Assembly: GCA_007258455.2 (NCBI GenBank)
Contig: VDFB02193867.1
Location: 569,350,656 to 569,414,655 of the forward strand
Reading direction: 5' to 3'
DNA from: Sequoia sempervirens
Taxonomy: Eukaryota > Streptophyta > Pinopsida > Cupressales > Cupressaceae
Length of the DNA stretch: 64,000 nt
The notes beneath the pieces are model-generated. The model saw only the letters and a list, made by a program, of their open reading frames with translations. It was not told the origin of the DNA and did no database searches. Shown here in pieces: positions 23,037 to 34,179 of this stretch (position 1 is the first letter of the stretch; each line of letters begins with the position of its first letter). The position numbers were made by a program, and so were the translations under genes.

Positions 23037-24297
23037 TGTGATGAGCCCAACTGGCTCCTTTTCTCAAACCCCTGTTGTTTTAATTATCTTTTTATGTTTT
23101 TTAGTTTTTTAGAGAAATTTCTAAGAGAAGTAGAAGGGGCGATTTCACATAAATGCTCATAAAACTCAAATCTGAGCTAAAATTGACAAAATGAAAGTGT
23201 AGAAGGTATTAAATTACTGTAACAAAGAGAATACATATGATAGACATACCCGAAATGCTCCAGATTATTTAATTAAGAAAATATTCTAGTTTGTTAGCCA
23301 AGAAAGGTGAAAACTGGAAAAATTGGACACCAAAGCTACAAATCTGACTTCTCCCTAGCAAAAACTGGATATAGTCAACAGTGAAGGATGGACGCCAAGT
23401 ATGGAACACTGTCTGAAGCAAAAAGGAAATCATTTTTGCAAGTTACATCACACGCCTAGCCTCCAGAAGGACATTTTTGCAAGGCTGGAAAGTATGGCCC
23501 AAGCAAGAACATTGAAGTATGAGCGTTGAAAGCTGTAGAAACCTGAAGATGATGCCCTAAAGCTGAAACCCTCTTGTATTTATTGTAAAATACTGAAAAC
23601 TACACAAAAAATCCTCATTGAAGCACTGCAGAACTCCTGAATTGAATCTCCTGTTGTTGCAATCATTCAACTGATCTTTCACAGTCTCACAATCACATAT
23701 CTGTGAAGAATTGTCGCTCTTCAGAGATAAACTATCCTGAAATGCTTGTCTCAGAGAAAACCAAGCTCAAGCCAAGCCAAAGAAGAAAATATCAAATAAT
23801 CAATGAATGAGTTTGATTTTTCCCTTTGGTTTCTTATAAACCCCAAAAGGCAGGCATTCCTAAAAGTGGCGTCACTTTTCACTTAAAATACATTAAAAAT
23901 GTATTTTATTCTTTTTCAATAGTCAACATATTAAAAAGTGAGAGCTCCTTTTAGTAAAGTGTTTTATTTTTTTCACTTAAATAAATTTAAGTGAATTCTT
24001 TATTATAAAGTCAAATCAACTTTATAATATTCCATTAAATAAAGTTAAAACACTTCAATTTCACGAGAATATTAATATCTCGCTCATAACCTGTCGTATT
24101 GATGTGCCGTCAGAAGCTGTCAATCACTGAACTGCTAAGGCCTCCTGTGAGCCAATCATTGAAGTCAAAGGATGGAAACGAAAAAACCCACCAAATAAGG
24201 CCAGTGACCCTCTAACCAAATCATGTTAGCCTACAAGGGTCTAAGTAATAGGCTAACCATCACCAAACAAGATCACACTGAAAACGGGGACATTACA
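23037..24297 (-). repeat. Solo LTR inserted in G gag
   Basis: 1261 bp starting TGTGATGAGCCC and ending GGGGACATTACA, flanked by an exact TCATC target duplication. Read on the minus strand it begins TGTAATGTCCCC, a common plant LTR start, with a TTTATAAG box near 23833-23840 (minus). No interior or PBS, so it is the remnant of LTR-LTR recombination. The Gag reading frame continues on both sides. Confidence 0.8.
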
Positions 24298-25250
24298 TCA
24301 TCTCCCTAAAAACCAATTAGTGAATATATTTGTTGAGAACCTTCATCATGAGATTGCATATCAATTAAGTCTTCAATGTGCATCTACCTTTATTGAGGTC
24401 ATTCATAAGGGTATCACCATTGAGAAGGCACTTATAACAAAAGGACTAGCCAAGATTTACAAGGAAGATAAAGACACACAATTTAATGAAAAATCTTGAT
24501 ATTGGAACAAGAATAAGAATGTTTTTAATGTTGGTGTCATTAACACTAAACACATTCAAGTGGAAAACACTTCTCAAGGATGTCAAAATACACCAACCCA
24601 ACCAATAGCTAATATCATATCTGTGCCTGGAGGAGCACCACGTCCTCCTAACAATTCCAATCAATCCAATCAAGGGAATGCTAAATGAATCTTCACTCCC
24701 CTAGGAGAACCCCTTGATGCAGTTTTTTAAAAGTTGGTCCAAGCAAATATCATTACTTATCCAATTACCCAACCTTTCGATGAGTCTAAACCAAATCCCA
24801 ATTGGTATAAAGATAATGAGTACTATGATTACCATATGATTAAGGGACATTCCACTAAAAAATGCATGAATCTCAAGAATTACATCCAAGATCTTATAGA
24901 TTGAGGTGACATAGTTGTCAAGGGTAAGAAAACTATGTACTCTAATGCTCAATTATAGCTATTCTAGAATGCCTTCCCCAAACATAATCAAGGAGTTGGG
25001 TCATCTAAAACCAATACTTGACCAAAGAATAATTAGGACAACAAAACCAATAATGTGGACTATTCCAAAGTTCATTTTAACTATAACAATGTGGTTGGTT
25101 GCATCATATAAGTTGATCCCAAAGTCTCCATGATATGTGTGAAGGGTAAATAACCTAATTGTGTAGTTACCACTCATCACACTTGCATATCCATTCCCAA
25201 TCCTTCTACTTCATCCCAACAACCTCTTGTAAGCCAACCGTATAATATTC
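24298..25250 (+). pseudogene. G gag, C-terminal part with decayed zinc knuckle
   Basis: Coding resumes with the rest of the Gag helix region (LVNIFVENLHHEIAYQL) after the solo LTR. About 24808-24905 is a knuckle-like YYDYHMIKGHSTKKCMNL block in which the first two cysteines are replaced by tyrosines. In-frame TAG/TAA/TGA codons break it many times with few frameshifts. Confidence 0.6.
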
Positions 25251-25713
25251 TTGATCGCCTTGGGAAGACCCCTACACAAATCTCCATCTTGGATTTATTA
25301 AATTCTTCTCTCCTCCATCAAGAAATCCTCACTAAGGCTTTATAGGATACACATGTACCTAATGACATTGATCCCACCCAGTTCCAAGCACTTGTGGGTC
25401 ATTTATCTTCCACATATCAGTTGGGTTTTAGCTAGAATGCCATTTCACCTATTGACCCTGCATATAATCGTTCCCTCCATATCAAAGTTATCGTTGTTAA
25501 GCATAAGATCAAATAGGTCTTGATAGATAATGGCTCTACCATCAAATTGTGTACATGTTGAAGTTTATTAAGCAGGTGGGGTACACACAAGATAATCTAG
25601 ATAATCAGGTGATCACCATTAAAGCCTATGACAACATTGAAAGAGATTCAAAAGGCACCATTTTCCTTCCCATTCAGGTGGGTCCTACCATGCAATATAC
25701 CACTTGTCATGTC
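25251..25713 (+). pseudogene. G protease, N-terminal part
   Basis: Aspartic protease that would cut the Gag-Pol polyprotein. LIDNGST at about 25520-25540 matches the Tat active-site form (LIDGGS), followed by a strand-rich stretch to 25713, where a second solo LTR interrupts. It resumes at 27146. Confidence 0.55.
25709..25713. repeat. Target-site duplication of second solo LTR, left
   Basis: ATGTC, one mismatch from ATGTT at 27146-27150. Confidence 0.55.
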
Positions 25714-27145
25714 TGATGAGTCCATTTATTAGTCTATTTCTTGATGTTTTTATGCATGTTTAACAAACATTATCAGACAATCCTTTCATACATATTCCTA
25801 TGCTATGCTATCTTTTTATGTTTATTATACAACCTTAGACCTAAATTAGAGTAATGGAAATATAGTTATGATATAGTAGTATTGCATGATTTATATGTGG
25901 ATATGTATGAAATGTGATTGGAATTTTATGTTTAATCATGGTAGTTATTTTTGTGTATATATTTTGTGGATTAACCTCTTGTAGCCCAAGAAGACACTAT
26001 ATCCTACAACAACTAGAAGACGAAGCTTGCAACAAAAGGAGGTCTTGGACAACAAAATAAGGGAAGTGCCAGAACAATTTGAGTGTAATAACTACCGTGT
26101 CGAGACACCTGATGGAGTTAGTCATGCATCATTATGACAGTTAATAAGATGTTGAAGAAGAATAATTCTTTTATTGATAAGATTATGTATAATAGATTAT
26201 GTGTTCCACGTGTAGATCTATTTTGCAAAGTTTTAATCCTATTTGAAATCTTGTTTCTTTTCAGTTGCAGTTTGAATAATTTAATCTTAATTACATACTT
26301 TGATATCTATGGAGTTGTAGTTAATGATTTTAGTTAAAATTTATGTTTAGAATAAATCCGCCATGCTTAAGTATAGCCGGTGGTTGAGTCTTTAGATAAT
26401 TAGTTGGTAAAATCTCATACTAGTGGATTTTGTTATCAATTACTTCTTAGTTTTTAGTTGTAATCTACATACATGTTGATTGTTCATAAATGGTTTTCTT
26501 GAATACAATCTTTGAGCAAGATTTTATGTGATATTTTGGAATGCATAATGAATGAAGTTCAAGTTCATATGGATGCATAGAATTTGAAGATTTAGATTTG
26601 GTTTTAGTTAGGTGAAGACAACCACTTGAGTAGGCCACTCAAGGTAACTATTCTTCACTACATTTATGGTTGTTTTATTTCTGTCAGTCATTACTTTATA
26701 AAATTACATGTAAGTTAAAATAGAGTCTCATATTATGATTTCCAATAATGTTTTTTCATGTTCTTGAATGCATTCAATTGACTTGTAGTACTTCAAAGGA
26801 TAGATTAAGTTCAATTACTAGTTTTGAGTCAGTTTCAGTGATTATTTGTTAGCAGTAATTCAACTATAGATTATGATGTAGGCACCCATAGCCATTAGCA
26901 CCAGTTTACTTCTTTCATTATTATGTGTTTATGTGATTTTCCAACCAGTAGAATATCTTTAATAGGATAACTTAAGTAACCTAAAGACCTTTAAGGCACA
27001 TATAGTGCAACATCATCACAAGTTTACAAGCCCTGGTTGACAATTTAATGAAGTCTTTACAATGTTGAGTGGACTATTCAATTAGTCATTCCTCTGAATT
27101 GTGTGGATTCTATCAAGTTTACAAGAAATTAGTTTAGACTCTACA
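25714..27145. repeat. Second solo LTR, in G protease
   Basis: 1432 bp starting TGATGAGTCC and ending GACTCTACA, an imperfect inverted repeat (TGATGAGTC against TGTAGAGTC), with a nearly perfect 5-bp target duplication. No coding region inside. The protease frame continues on both sides (CHV before, LDLDLPYNLLLG after). Orientation uncertain. Confidence 0.6.
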
Positions 27146-27480
27146 ATGTTCTTGATCTTGATCTACCATATAACCTTCTCCTTGGCCGACCATAGATTCA
27201 CACCATGCAAGTTGTTCCATCCACTTACCATCAGTGCCTCAAATTCCCACATAATGGTATCAAAGTCACCATTTATGTTGATCCCCATTCTTTTGAGTGT
27301 TTTCGTTCTCTAGAGGCTTCATTTCCATATTCCCAACATTGTCTAGGATTTGAAGTTGCACCCTCAAATGCAACTCCTTCCTATTCATATGTCGATCTCA
27401 ACACCATTCTTAAATCTTCCACTCCATCATCAACACTTGAATCTACCTTTTCCAAGGTCAAGATCATAAACAGGTGTTGT
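27146..27480 (+). pseudogene. G protease, C-terminal part
   Basis: LDLDLPYNLLLGR matches the conserved ILG/LLGRPW block that closes the Tat protease fold, so the protease was one domain before the solo LTR arrived. Confidence 0.6.
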
Positions 27481-27677
27481 GGATAATATGAGATGAGCAC
27501 ATCACTTAATGTGGGTACCATGTCCCCATCTTGACGAACATATGGATGACCATGAGGATCTCCTCAACAACGAGAACCATTGATCATGACTATGAGATCT
27601 AAGAATGTAGGTCCTCTACTTTTTAGTCTCTAGACACTCTAGCACAAGAACAACTTGATGATGATGTTAGCTAGTGG

Positions 27678-27878
27678 GTGTACTATGAAGAACCCAATCC
27701 TTCTCCTCCTCTTTTAGAATACTTCCAAGAAGTTTATTTGTCTGCCCATAAACTAGCACAAAAAGTCAATTATCAAGGAGGAGGATTGGGTGTGAATGAA
27801 CAAGGATTCCACAAGCCTATTGAGCCCCCTACTCAACCAAAATGTCAAGGGCTTGGTTATAACAACAAACAAAAATAA
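27678..27878 (+). pseudogene. G-patch-like segment between protease and RT of G
   Basis: A glycine-spaced motif, YQGGGLGVNEQG then QGLGY, sits in a 66-codon open stretch. G-patches bind RNA or recruit helicases; in several plant and animal retroelements one follows the protease. The first conserved residues (K-GY) are partly eroded. Compare the stronger copy in E3 at 51365. Confidence 0.5.
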
Positions 27879-28299
27879 TTCACATTGTCACCTAGTACTT
27901 CAAGTAATGTTAATGCAAAAATTGCTATTCTTGAAGACATACTTGAAGAAGAAACTATCATACTTTCCTATGATGACTTGGGCATCTCCTCCTTATTCAA
28001 ATCCACATCTATCTTTGTCATAATCCTTTCCCTTTTCCATCCCGAGTTAATAGATTAGGACCAACGAGGTACCACACCCATCAATGTTTTCCCTTCCAAA
28101 GAGGCATACATACATTTTATGGGATTAGAAGAGGATTATCCACCAAGTTTCATTTTCAAACTTGATCAAAGTACTTACTTTAGGGGAGATGAACACCCTA
28201 ATCACAAAAATAGAAAACAACAAAATAAACAAGGGTCTTCTAGTGATTTTTTTTTAGGCACGTTTAGACTCGTCAAAAGTAAAAATAAAGGGTGTATCC

Positions 28300-29300
28300 T
28301 CTAGTGAAAACCTTTTCAAGGCATTAGAGGATGGGGATGTTCATCTTCCCCTTATGGGTACTCCATTGTTAGAGAAATTTTCTATCCTGATTGAAGATAC
28401 TAGAGAAATTAACTTGGGAGCTGAAGCTGAGCCAAATATCGCTTATGTAGCCAAGTCTTTATCCAAAGATAAATATTAGGTGTTTTCTAGGCTACTTCAA
28501 GACGGATTTATCAATTTTTCTTGGTCTTATTTTGACATGCCTGGTTTCGATTTTTCACTTGTGGTCCACCATCTAGATGTGCATCCTGATGTAAAATCGA
28601 CCAAGCAAAATCTTTGTAAGATGCATCCATAGGTTGCCTTACTTGTCAAAGTGGAGATGGAGAAATTACTAGTAGCTGGATTTATCAGGCCCATTGATTG
28701 TTTAGATTGGATCTCAAATATTGTTCCTATAGATAAGATCAATGGGGCATTCATATCTACATTGATTTTAGGGACCTTAACAAAACTTGTACTAAAGACG
28801 ATTTCTCGCTCCCCAATATTGACATGTTGATATTACAATGAGTCGTGCTATGATTTCTCTCATGGATAATTTTTTTGGATATAATCAGATTAGAATTGCA
28901 ATTGAGGATCAACATAAAACAAATTTCACTACTCCCTAAGGTACCTTCTGTTATCAAGTCATGCCCTTTGGTTTGAAAAATATAAGAGCCACTTATCAGC
29001 ATGCCATGGCAGTCATTTTCCATGATCTTATTCAAATCATAATGGAGGATTATGTTGATGACCTGTTACAAAAATCTAAGACTAGAGAAGAGCATCCCAA
29101 GATCTTGAATCATTTTTTTGATCAGTTAGAGCATTATCAACTATGTTTAAATCCCAAGAAATGTGTCTTCAGTGAGACTTCGAGCAAGTTTTTGGGTTTC
29201 ATTGTATCCAAACGAGGCATTGAAGTTGATCTCGCAAGGTTAAAGTTATCATGGAAATGCCTCCACCTAGGAACTTAAAGCAATTAAGAAGCCTCCAGGT
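28300..29300 (+). pseudogene. G reverse transcriptase
   Basis: Copies element RNA into DNA. Visible blocks in order: FINFSWSYFDMPG and VVHHLDVHPDVKSTKQNL (28510-28620), KLLVAGFIRPI (28660-28695), IDFRDLNKTCTKDDF (28763-28807, in a shifted frame), MPFGLKN.RATYQ (28961-29000), catalytic YVDDLL at 29051-29068, and KFLGFIVSKRGIE. The wording matches the Tat lineage. At least one frameshift near 28750 and several stops; the catalytic aspartates are intact. Confidence 0.8.
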
Positions 29301-29870
29301 TAAGTTGCAATCAATTTGATGCTTCATAGCTCAACTTGCAGATAAGTGTTAGCATTTCACACATCTCCTATGAAAGGATATCGTCTTTAAATGGGATTTA
29401 ATATGTCAACAGGGCCTCAATAAAATCAAGGAGTATCTTGCTAATCCTCCCATCCTCATGGATCATATAGCAAGAAAACCATTGTTGCTTTATATTTACA
29501 GTACATTTGTTGTACTGGGGGCACTCTTAGCTCAACATGATGAGAATGGGAAGGAAAGAGCCATTATTATATTATTCACACACTTGTCAGGTATGAACTC
29601 AACTACATCTCCATGGAAAAAGCATGTCTTGCAGTTGTTTTCAATTCATAGAAGCTTCAACATTATGTGCTTAACCACTCCATAAAGCTTATGTCTAAGG
29701 TGGATCTACTTAAATATTTTTTTATCTAGAACATCATTAATTGGTCGAATGGCTAAGTGGATCATGCTCTTGAGTGAGTTTTATATAGAATATGTTGATC
29801 ACAAAGAAATTAAGGGACAAGTTGTTGCAGATCAATTGGTCGATGCCCCTTTGGTAGATGATATTCTTTG
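29301..29870 (+). pseudogene. G first RNase H / connection domain
   Basis: Blocks KPLLLYIYST..VLGALLAQ (29467-29540) and AKWIMLLSEFYIEYVDHKEIKGQ (29750-29825) match the Gypsy-type RNase H and its tail. The usual catalytic residues are mostly eroded, as is common in Tat elements, where a second RNase H takes over. Confidence 0.65.
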
Positions 29871-29879
29871 ATAGTTGAG

Positions 29880-30280
29880 TTTCTTGATGAGTCTATGTTC
29901 ATTGTTTCAGAGGAATATCCATGGAAGATTTATTTTGATGGGTCCTATACATAACATGGAGTAGGATTAGGAAACCATTTTGTTACCCATCAAGGTGACT
30001 TTATCCCCAAATCATTTCAGTTAGCATTCCCATGCACAAATAACATTGCTAAATATGAAGCTTTAATCACCGGTTTGAGAATTACTATCCAACGAAATAT
30101 TAACCGGTTGTATGTTTATGGAGATTCATAACTTATAATCAAATAGGTTAATGATGAGTTTCAAACTAAGATGATAAGATTCTCCTGTATAAATGCATGG
30201 TGGATGATTTCAAGAAATAATTTGGTTATATTCAATTTGAGCAGGTTCCTAGACTACAAAATAAAGCTATAGATGTTATG
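29880..30280 (+). pseudogene. G second (plant/archaeal-type) RNase H
   Basis: FDGS (about 29936), KYEALITGL (about 30054) and YGDS (about 30116) supply the D-E-D catalytic set of the RVT_3-like RNase H. This extra domain is characteristic of the Tat lineage and is thought to have been captured from the host. Two stops (TAA and TAG replacing likely CAA and CAG) follow GDS. Confidence 0.7.
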
Positions 30281-31690
30281 GCTACTATAGGGTCTCTCTT
30301 GGATATGCCTCATGATCATGTTGAGTGCGAATTTATAGTTGAACAACTACCAATCCCAACATATGGTCTCCCTAAAATTGAGATGGTTTGCAAAAATGTT
30401 GGTCTCCAATCTCCATGGTACCATGATATATACACCTACCTTCATGATAACATCCTTCCACCTGACTTAACCTGCAACCAATATAAATCATTTATCCAAC
30501 GCACATCTCGTTATACAATCCTTGGAGACACAATTTATTGTAGTGGGTATGATGGTACTCTTCTTTGATGTTTAAATGATGTGGAATCCAAATTAGAATT
30601 AAATTAAGTACACAATAGCATTTGTGGGGCACATAAAATGGGATGGCCTTGGCAAAGAAGCTTCTCAGAACAAGATAGTACTGGCCAATAATGGAACATG
30701 ATGGTTGTGAGTTTGTCAAGAAGTGTGTACCATGCCAACAACATGGAAATTTGATACATGCTCCTACACAAGACCTGTAATTGATTACCTCCTCATGGCC
30801 CTTTTCACAATGGGGTTTAGACTTAATCAACAAGATTTACCCTCCATCTTCTAATGGCCATACATTTATCATTATCGTTATTGAATACTTTACCAAGTGG
30901 GTGGAAGCCATTCCACTCTCCCTCATTACCAACACCCAAATATCCAAATTTATCCTATACCATATTCTCTGTAGATGTGTTGTCCCATCCACCATCATAA
31001 ACGATAGTGGAAAGCCATTAAAAAACCAAAATGTGAGAAAATTCTGTGAAACATTTCATATCCAACATTGTTGGTCTATGACCTATTACCCTTAAGGTAA
31101 TGACCAGGTTAAAGCAACTAATCAAACCTTGATCAAAGTCCTAAAGAAAGTTGTTAATTCCACTGGTCATGATTGACACCTACACTTAAATCCCACCCTT
31201 CAGGCCTACCGCACCTCCATTCGCACCCTAATTGGTGCTACTCCATATTCGCTTGTATATGGCGCCAAAACCATCTTGTTGATTGAAGATAAATTCCAAT
31301 CTCTTTGCATTTCCTTGAAGAGCCTAGTCAATGATGAGGAGTATCATGTTTCCCATTTAAGTCAATTAGAGCTTATTGATGAACATCGTATTAACGCTTA
31401 CAATCATCTTTAGGACTATCAACATCGACTTAAGAGAAGATACAATAAGAAAGTTCATCCTCGCCAATTCTAGATTGGTGATCTTGTGCTTGAGGAGAAT
31501 CAGCGTACCCAACATGATCGAGAAAAGAAAGGAAAATTTGGGCTAATTGGTTGGGTCCATACATCATAACAACAAAATATGGTTCAGGGGCCTATTAGCC
31601 TGCTACACCCAAAGGAGAACCCTTGGATGAGCCCATCAACATTGTTCATCTCAAGTGATTTCATACTTGAGTCAGTTGAGTTACCCCACC
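30281..31690 (+). pseudogene. G integrase
   Basis: Inserts the DNA copy. The HHCC-type zinc region (CGAHK..., then CVPCQQHG at about 30730-30755) is followed by the catalytic core: WGLDLI (D1, about 30812), INDSGKP (D2, about 31000), and GNDQVKATNQT (about 31100) where the catalytic glutamate of the usual EATN motif is lysine. A C-terminal region with YGAKTI and a GDLVL barrel strand ends near 31690. Multiple stops. Confidence 0.75.
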
Positions 31691-33117
31691 TAGAAAAATA
31701 CAAAAAAAGGTAAAAAATCCTAAAAAATAGAGAAAAAAAATCAATAGTAAAGAGAAATAAATCATCCTATGGTGAAAACTTGGAAACAAGATCCATTCAC
31801 ATAGGGCTTAATTATTATCTACCCTACATCCCACTTTCCTCTATGCTTACACATCACCCTATCCATACCATAAATCCTATCCTCACTATCCATGAACTAC
31901 ATTCATCATTCAACCCCATCCCCCTACCTACTGCACAGTATATCATGACTGAGTATTAGAAGGATTAGATTTACCATCCCAATTCCTGAGATTCATCCAT
32001 TTGTTTTGGAATGTATTTGTAAAATCCTAATTGGTCTATACAATCCACTATCCTTATATCAATTGGGATTTTGTTGGTCCTGATCGCTTGTATATAGTGT
32101 ACATACAGTTGATCTTGCACCCTCATCTAGGTTCCATCATCGTATAAACTCATCATTAGGTCTTGCATTACATCATCCATTGTCCATTGTTAGTGTTAGT
32201 GAAACTATGTTGCGTCTACGCTTTCTAATAGGTAAGGCCATCATCGATGAGCCCTCGAGGTCTAGGTCTATCCTTTAGGTTTCATCTTCATGTTTGTCGT
32301 GCCACCAAGAGTCCCAAATCACTAGTGCTTACAAAAAAAATTGCTATCCCCTTGAGGTTTCAATCCATCTTGGGTATCCCATGTCATGTTGATCCTAGAA
32401 TCCACCCCATCCATCTTTGGTCTTTGCAATATATATTTTTCCTCACATCATACTGCATCAATCCATCCACCTATCATCCTCATGAAAAAGGATATTTGAG
32501 CTTTATTGCGATTTCTTGGTGCTTTTGCATTTTGTTTATCTTTTGAGTTTCCTAGTATACCTACTCGAGGTTTCCACGATCCATCATGTCATGGTATGCT
32601 TTGAATGGTAAAAATAGGGCCATATCTTGGTTTTGTATGATCATGTTTTCATGGTTGTCCCCTGTAGTACCCACCAGATCCTTTGTGGTCTTTTGTTACG
32701 TTGGGGCATCCTTTGTGTTTATGGTTTTCCAACACCGACCTCACCAAAGCTCTTCATGACTTTGCGAGATGTTGGACTAACCTTTTGTTTATTGTGTTAG
32801 TCCTATGCATGTGATACGACATCACCTTGGTTCCTCATACCCTAGTGCATAGTATCACATGCTATATCAAATAAAGTGCTCATTACATGGCAACATAATG
32901 CATAACAATTAAATTGTTTGATTTTGTCACTACCCTATCATTTCCCCCATCCACTATAATATCATCTATCGTTTCCCTCCATAATTTTCATCCATGTTTC
33001 TACCGTTTCTTATCCTAATCATTGGATTTTGGTTGTGCAAATAAAATCCCTCCATCCATTGCCCTATCAGGTTGATCAAGTTTTGATGGGTGCACTAGAC
33101 TTCCACTTTGCGTTCAT
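31691..33117 (+). other. 3' non-coding region of G
   Basis: No conserved domain. ORF 32247-32546 (99 codons) has no family resemblance and is probably chance. Confidence 0.5.
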
Positions 33118-33470
33118 TGCATTTCATTTCATAATCATTTAAGTAATTTAGAATAATATAGATTTGTTATTCTAAGCATCTTTTCCATTTTTCATTTCAT
33201 TTCATAATCATTTAAGTTGTTTAGAAATATATATATTTTTTATTAAAAGCATCTTTTCCATTTTGTATTATCATTTCATAATCATTTAAGTTGTTTAGAA
33301 TAATATAGATTTGTTATTCTAAGCATCTTTTCCATTTTGTATCATCATTTCATTTCATCATCATTTAGGTTGTTTAGAGTAATATAGATTTGTTATTCTA
33401 AGCATCTTTCTTTCATTTCATTATCATTTTTTATTCATTATGTTGTTTAAAGTCTCTAATTTTAAACATC
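33118..33470. repeat. Tandem repeat, about 74-79 bp, 4-5 copies
   Basis: Units begin ATAATCATTTAAG...TTTAGAATAATATAG and recur at about 33131, 33204, 33278 and 33357, with a weaker copy near 33420. They lie between integrase and the antisense ORF, the place where Tat elements often carry hypervariable tandem repeats. Confidence 0.85.
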
Positions 33471-33539
33471 ATGCATTGAGTTCATTATCCATTAGATTGC
33501 ATTAATTTGTATCACGCTCATTTACCATCCATTTTATTA

Positions 33540-33990
33540 GATTGCATTAGGTTCATTTTGTATAATTACACATACATCCACTTTTATTTCATTATGCACC
33601 CATAACATATCATAATAAATATCCATAAACATCCATAACATAATAAAAACCATCACATATAAGCATATACATCCATCCTGCATCACACACGTTAGTCATC
33701 AACACATTTGCATCGTATACATATATCAATCTCATCACATCTTGCATCACAAATAGTGAGTATTGCATGTCATAATCATTGTCATCCATAACATATGCAT
33801 CAACATAAAACATAAATCGTATCATATATCATAAACATCGTCATCCATACATCATGCATAGACCAATCAAAAAATAAATGCATATCATGAATATCCATAA
33901 TCATCTGTGTAATCATCATCCATGTCATATGTAATAATATCCATAATAATGTCCATCATAACCATCCATAAACTCCATGAAATAATACAA
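33540..33990. repeat. Degenerate CATCCATAA-rich region
   Basis: Imperfect, irregular repeats of CATCCATAA/CATCATATA words over about 450 bp. Low complexity; reading frames over it are artefacts. Confidence 0.6.
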
Positions 33991-34179
33991 GAGTCCATGT
34001 ATAGGTATATCAAAATATAACAGCCTATATACATGTGACACATCATGTGTCATGAATCAATATAAGTACAATAATCAATTATTGAATCATCAAAAATCTA
34101 TACATGGTCTATACATCTCTGCCACATCATAACTTGTGCATCTGTCAATACTAGATCCTTGTGTCCATCCCTCTCTCAC

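Noticed and set aside
32247..32546. Plus ORF of 99 codons
   Set aside because: In the 3' non-coding region of G; no domain, no conserved composition.
33118..33470. CRISPR-like array
   Set aside because: Repeats are contiguous tandem units without unique spacers, in a eukaryotic retroelement.
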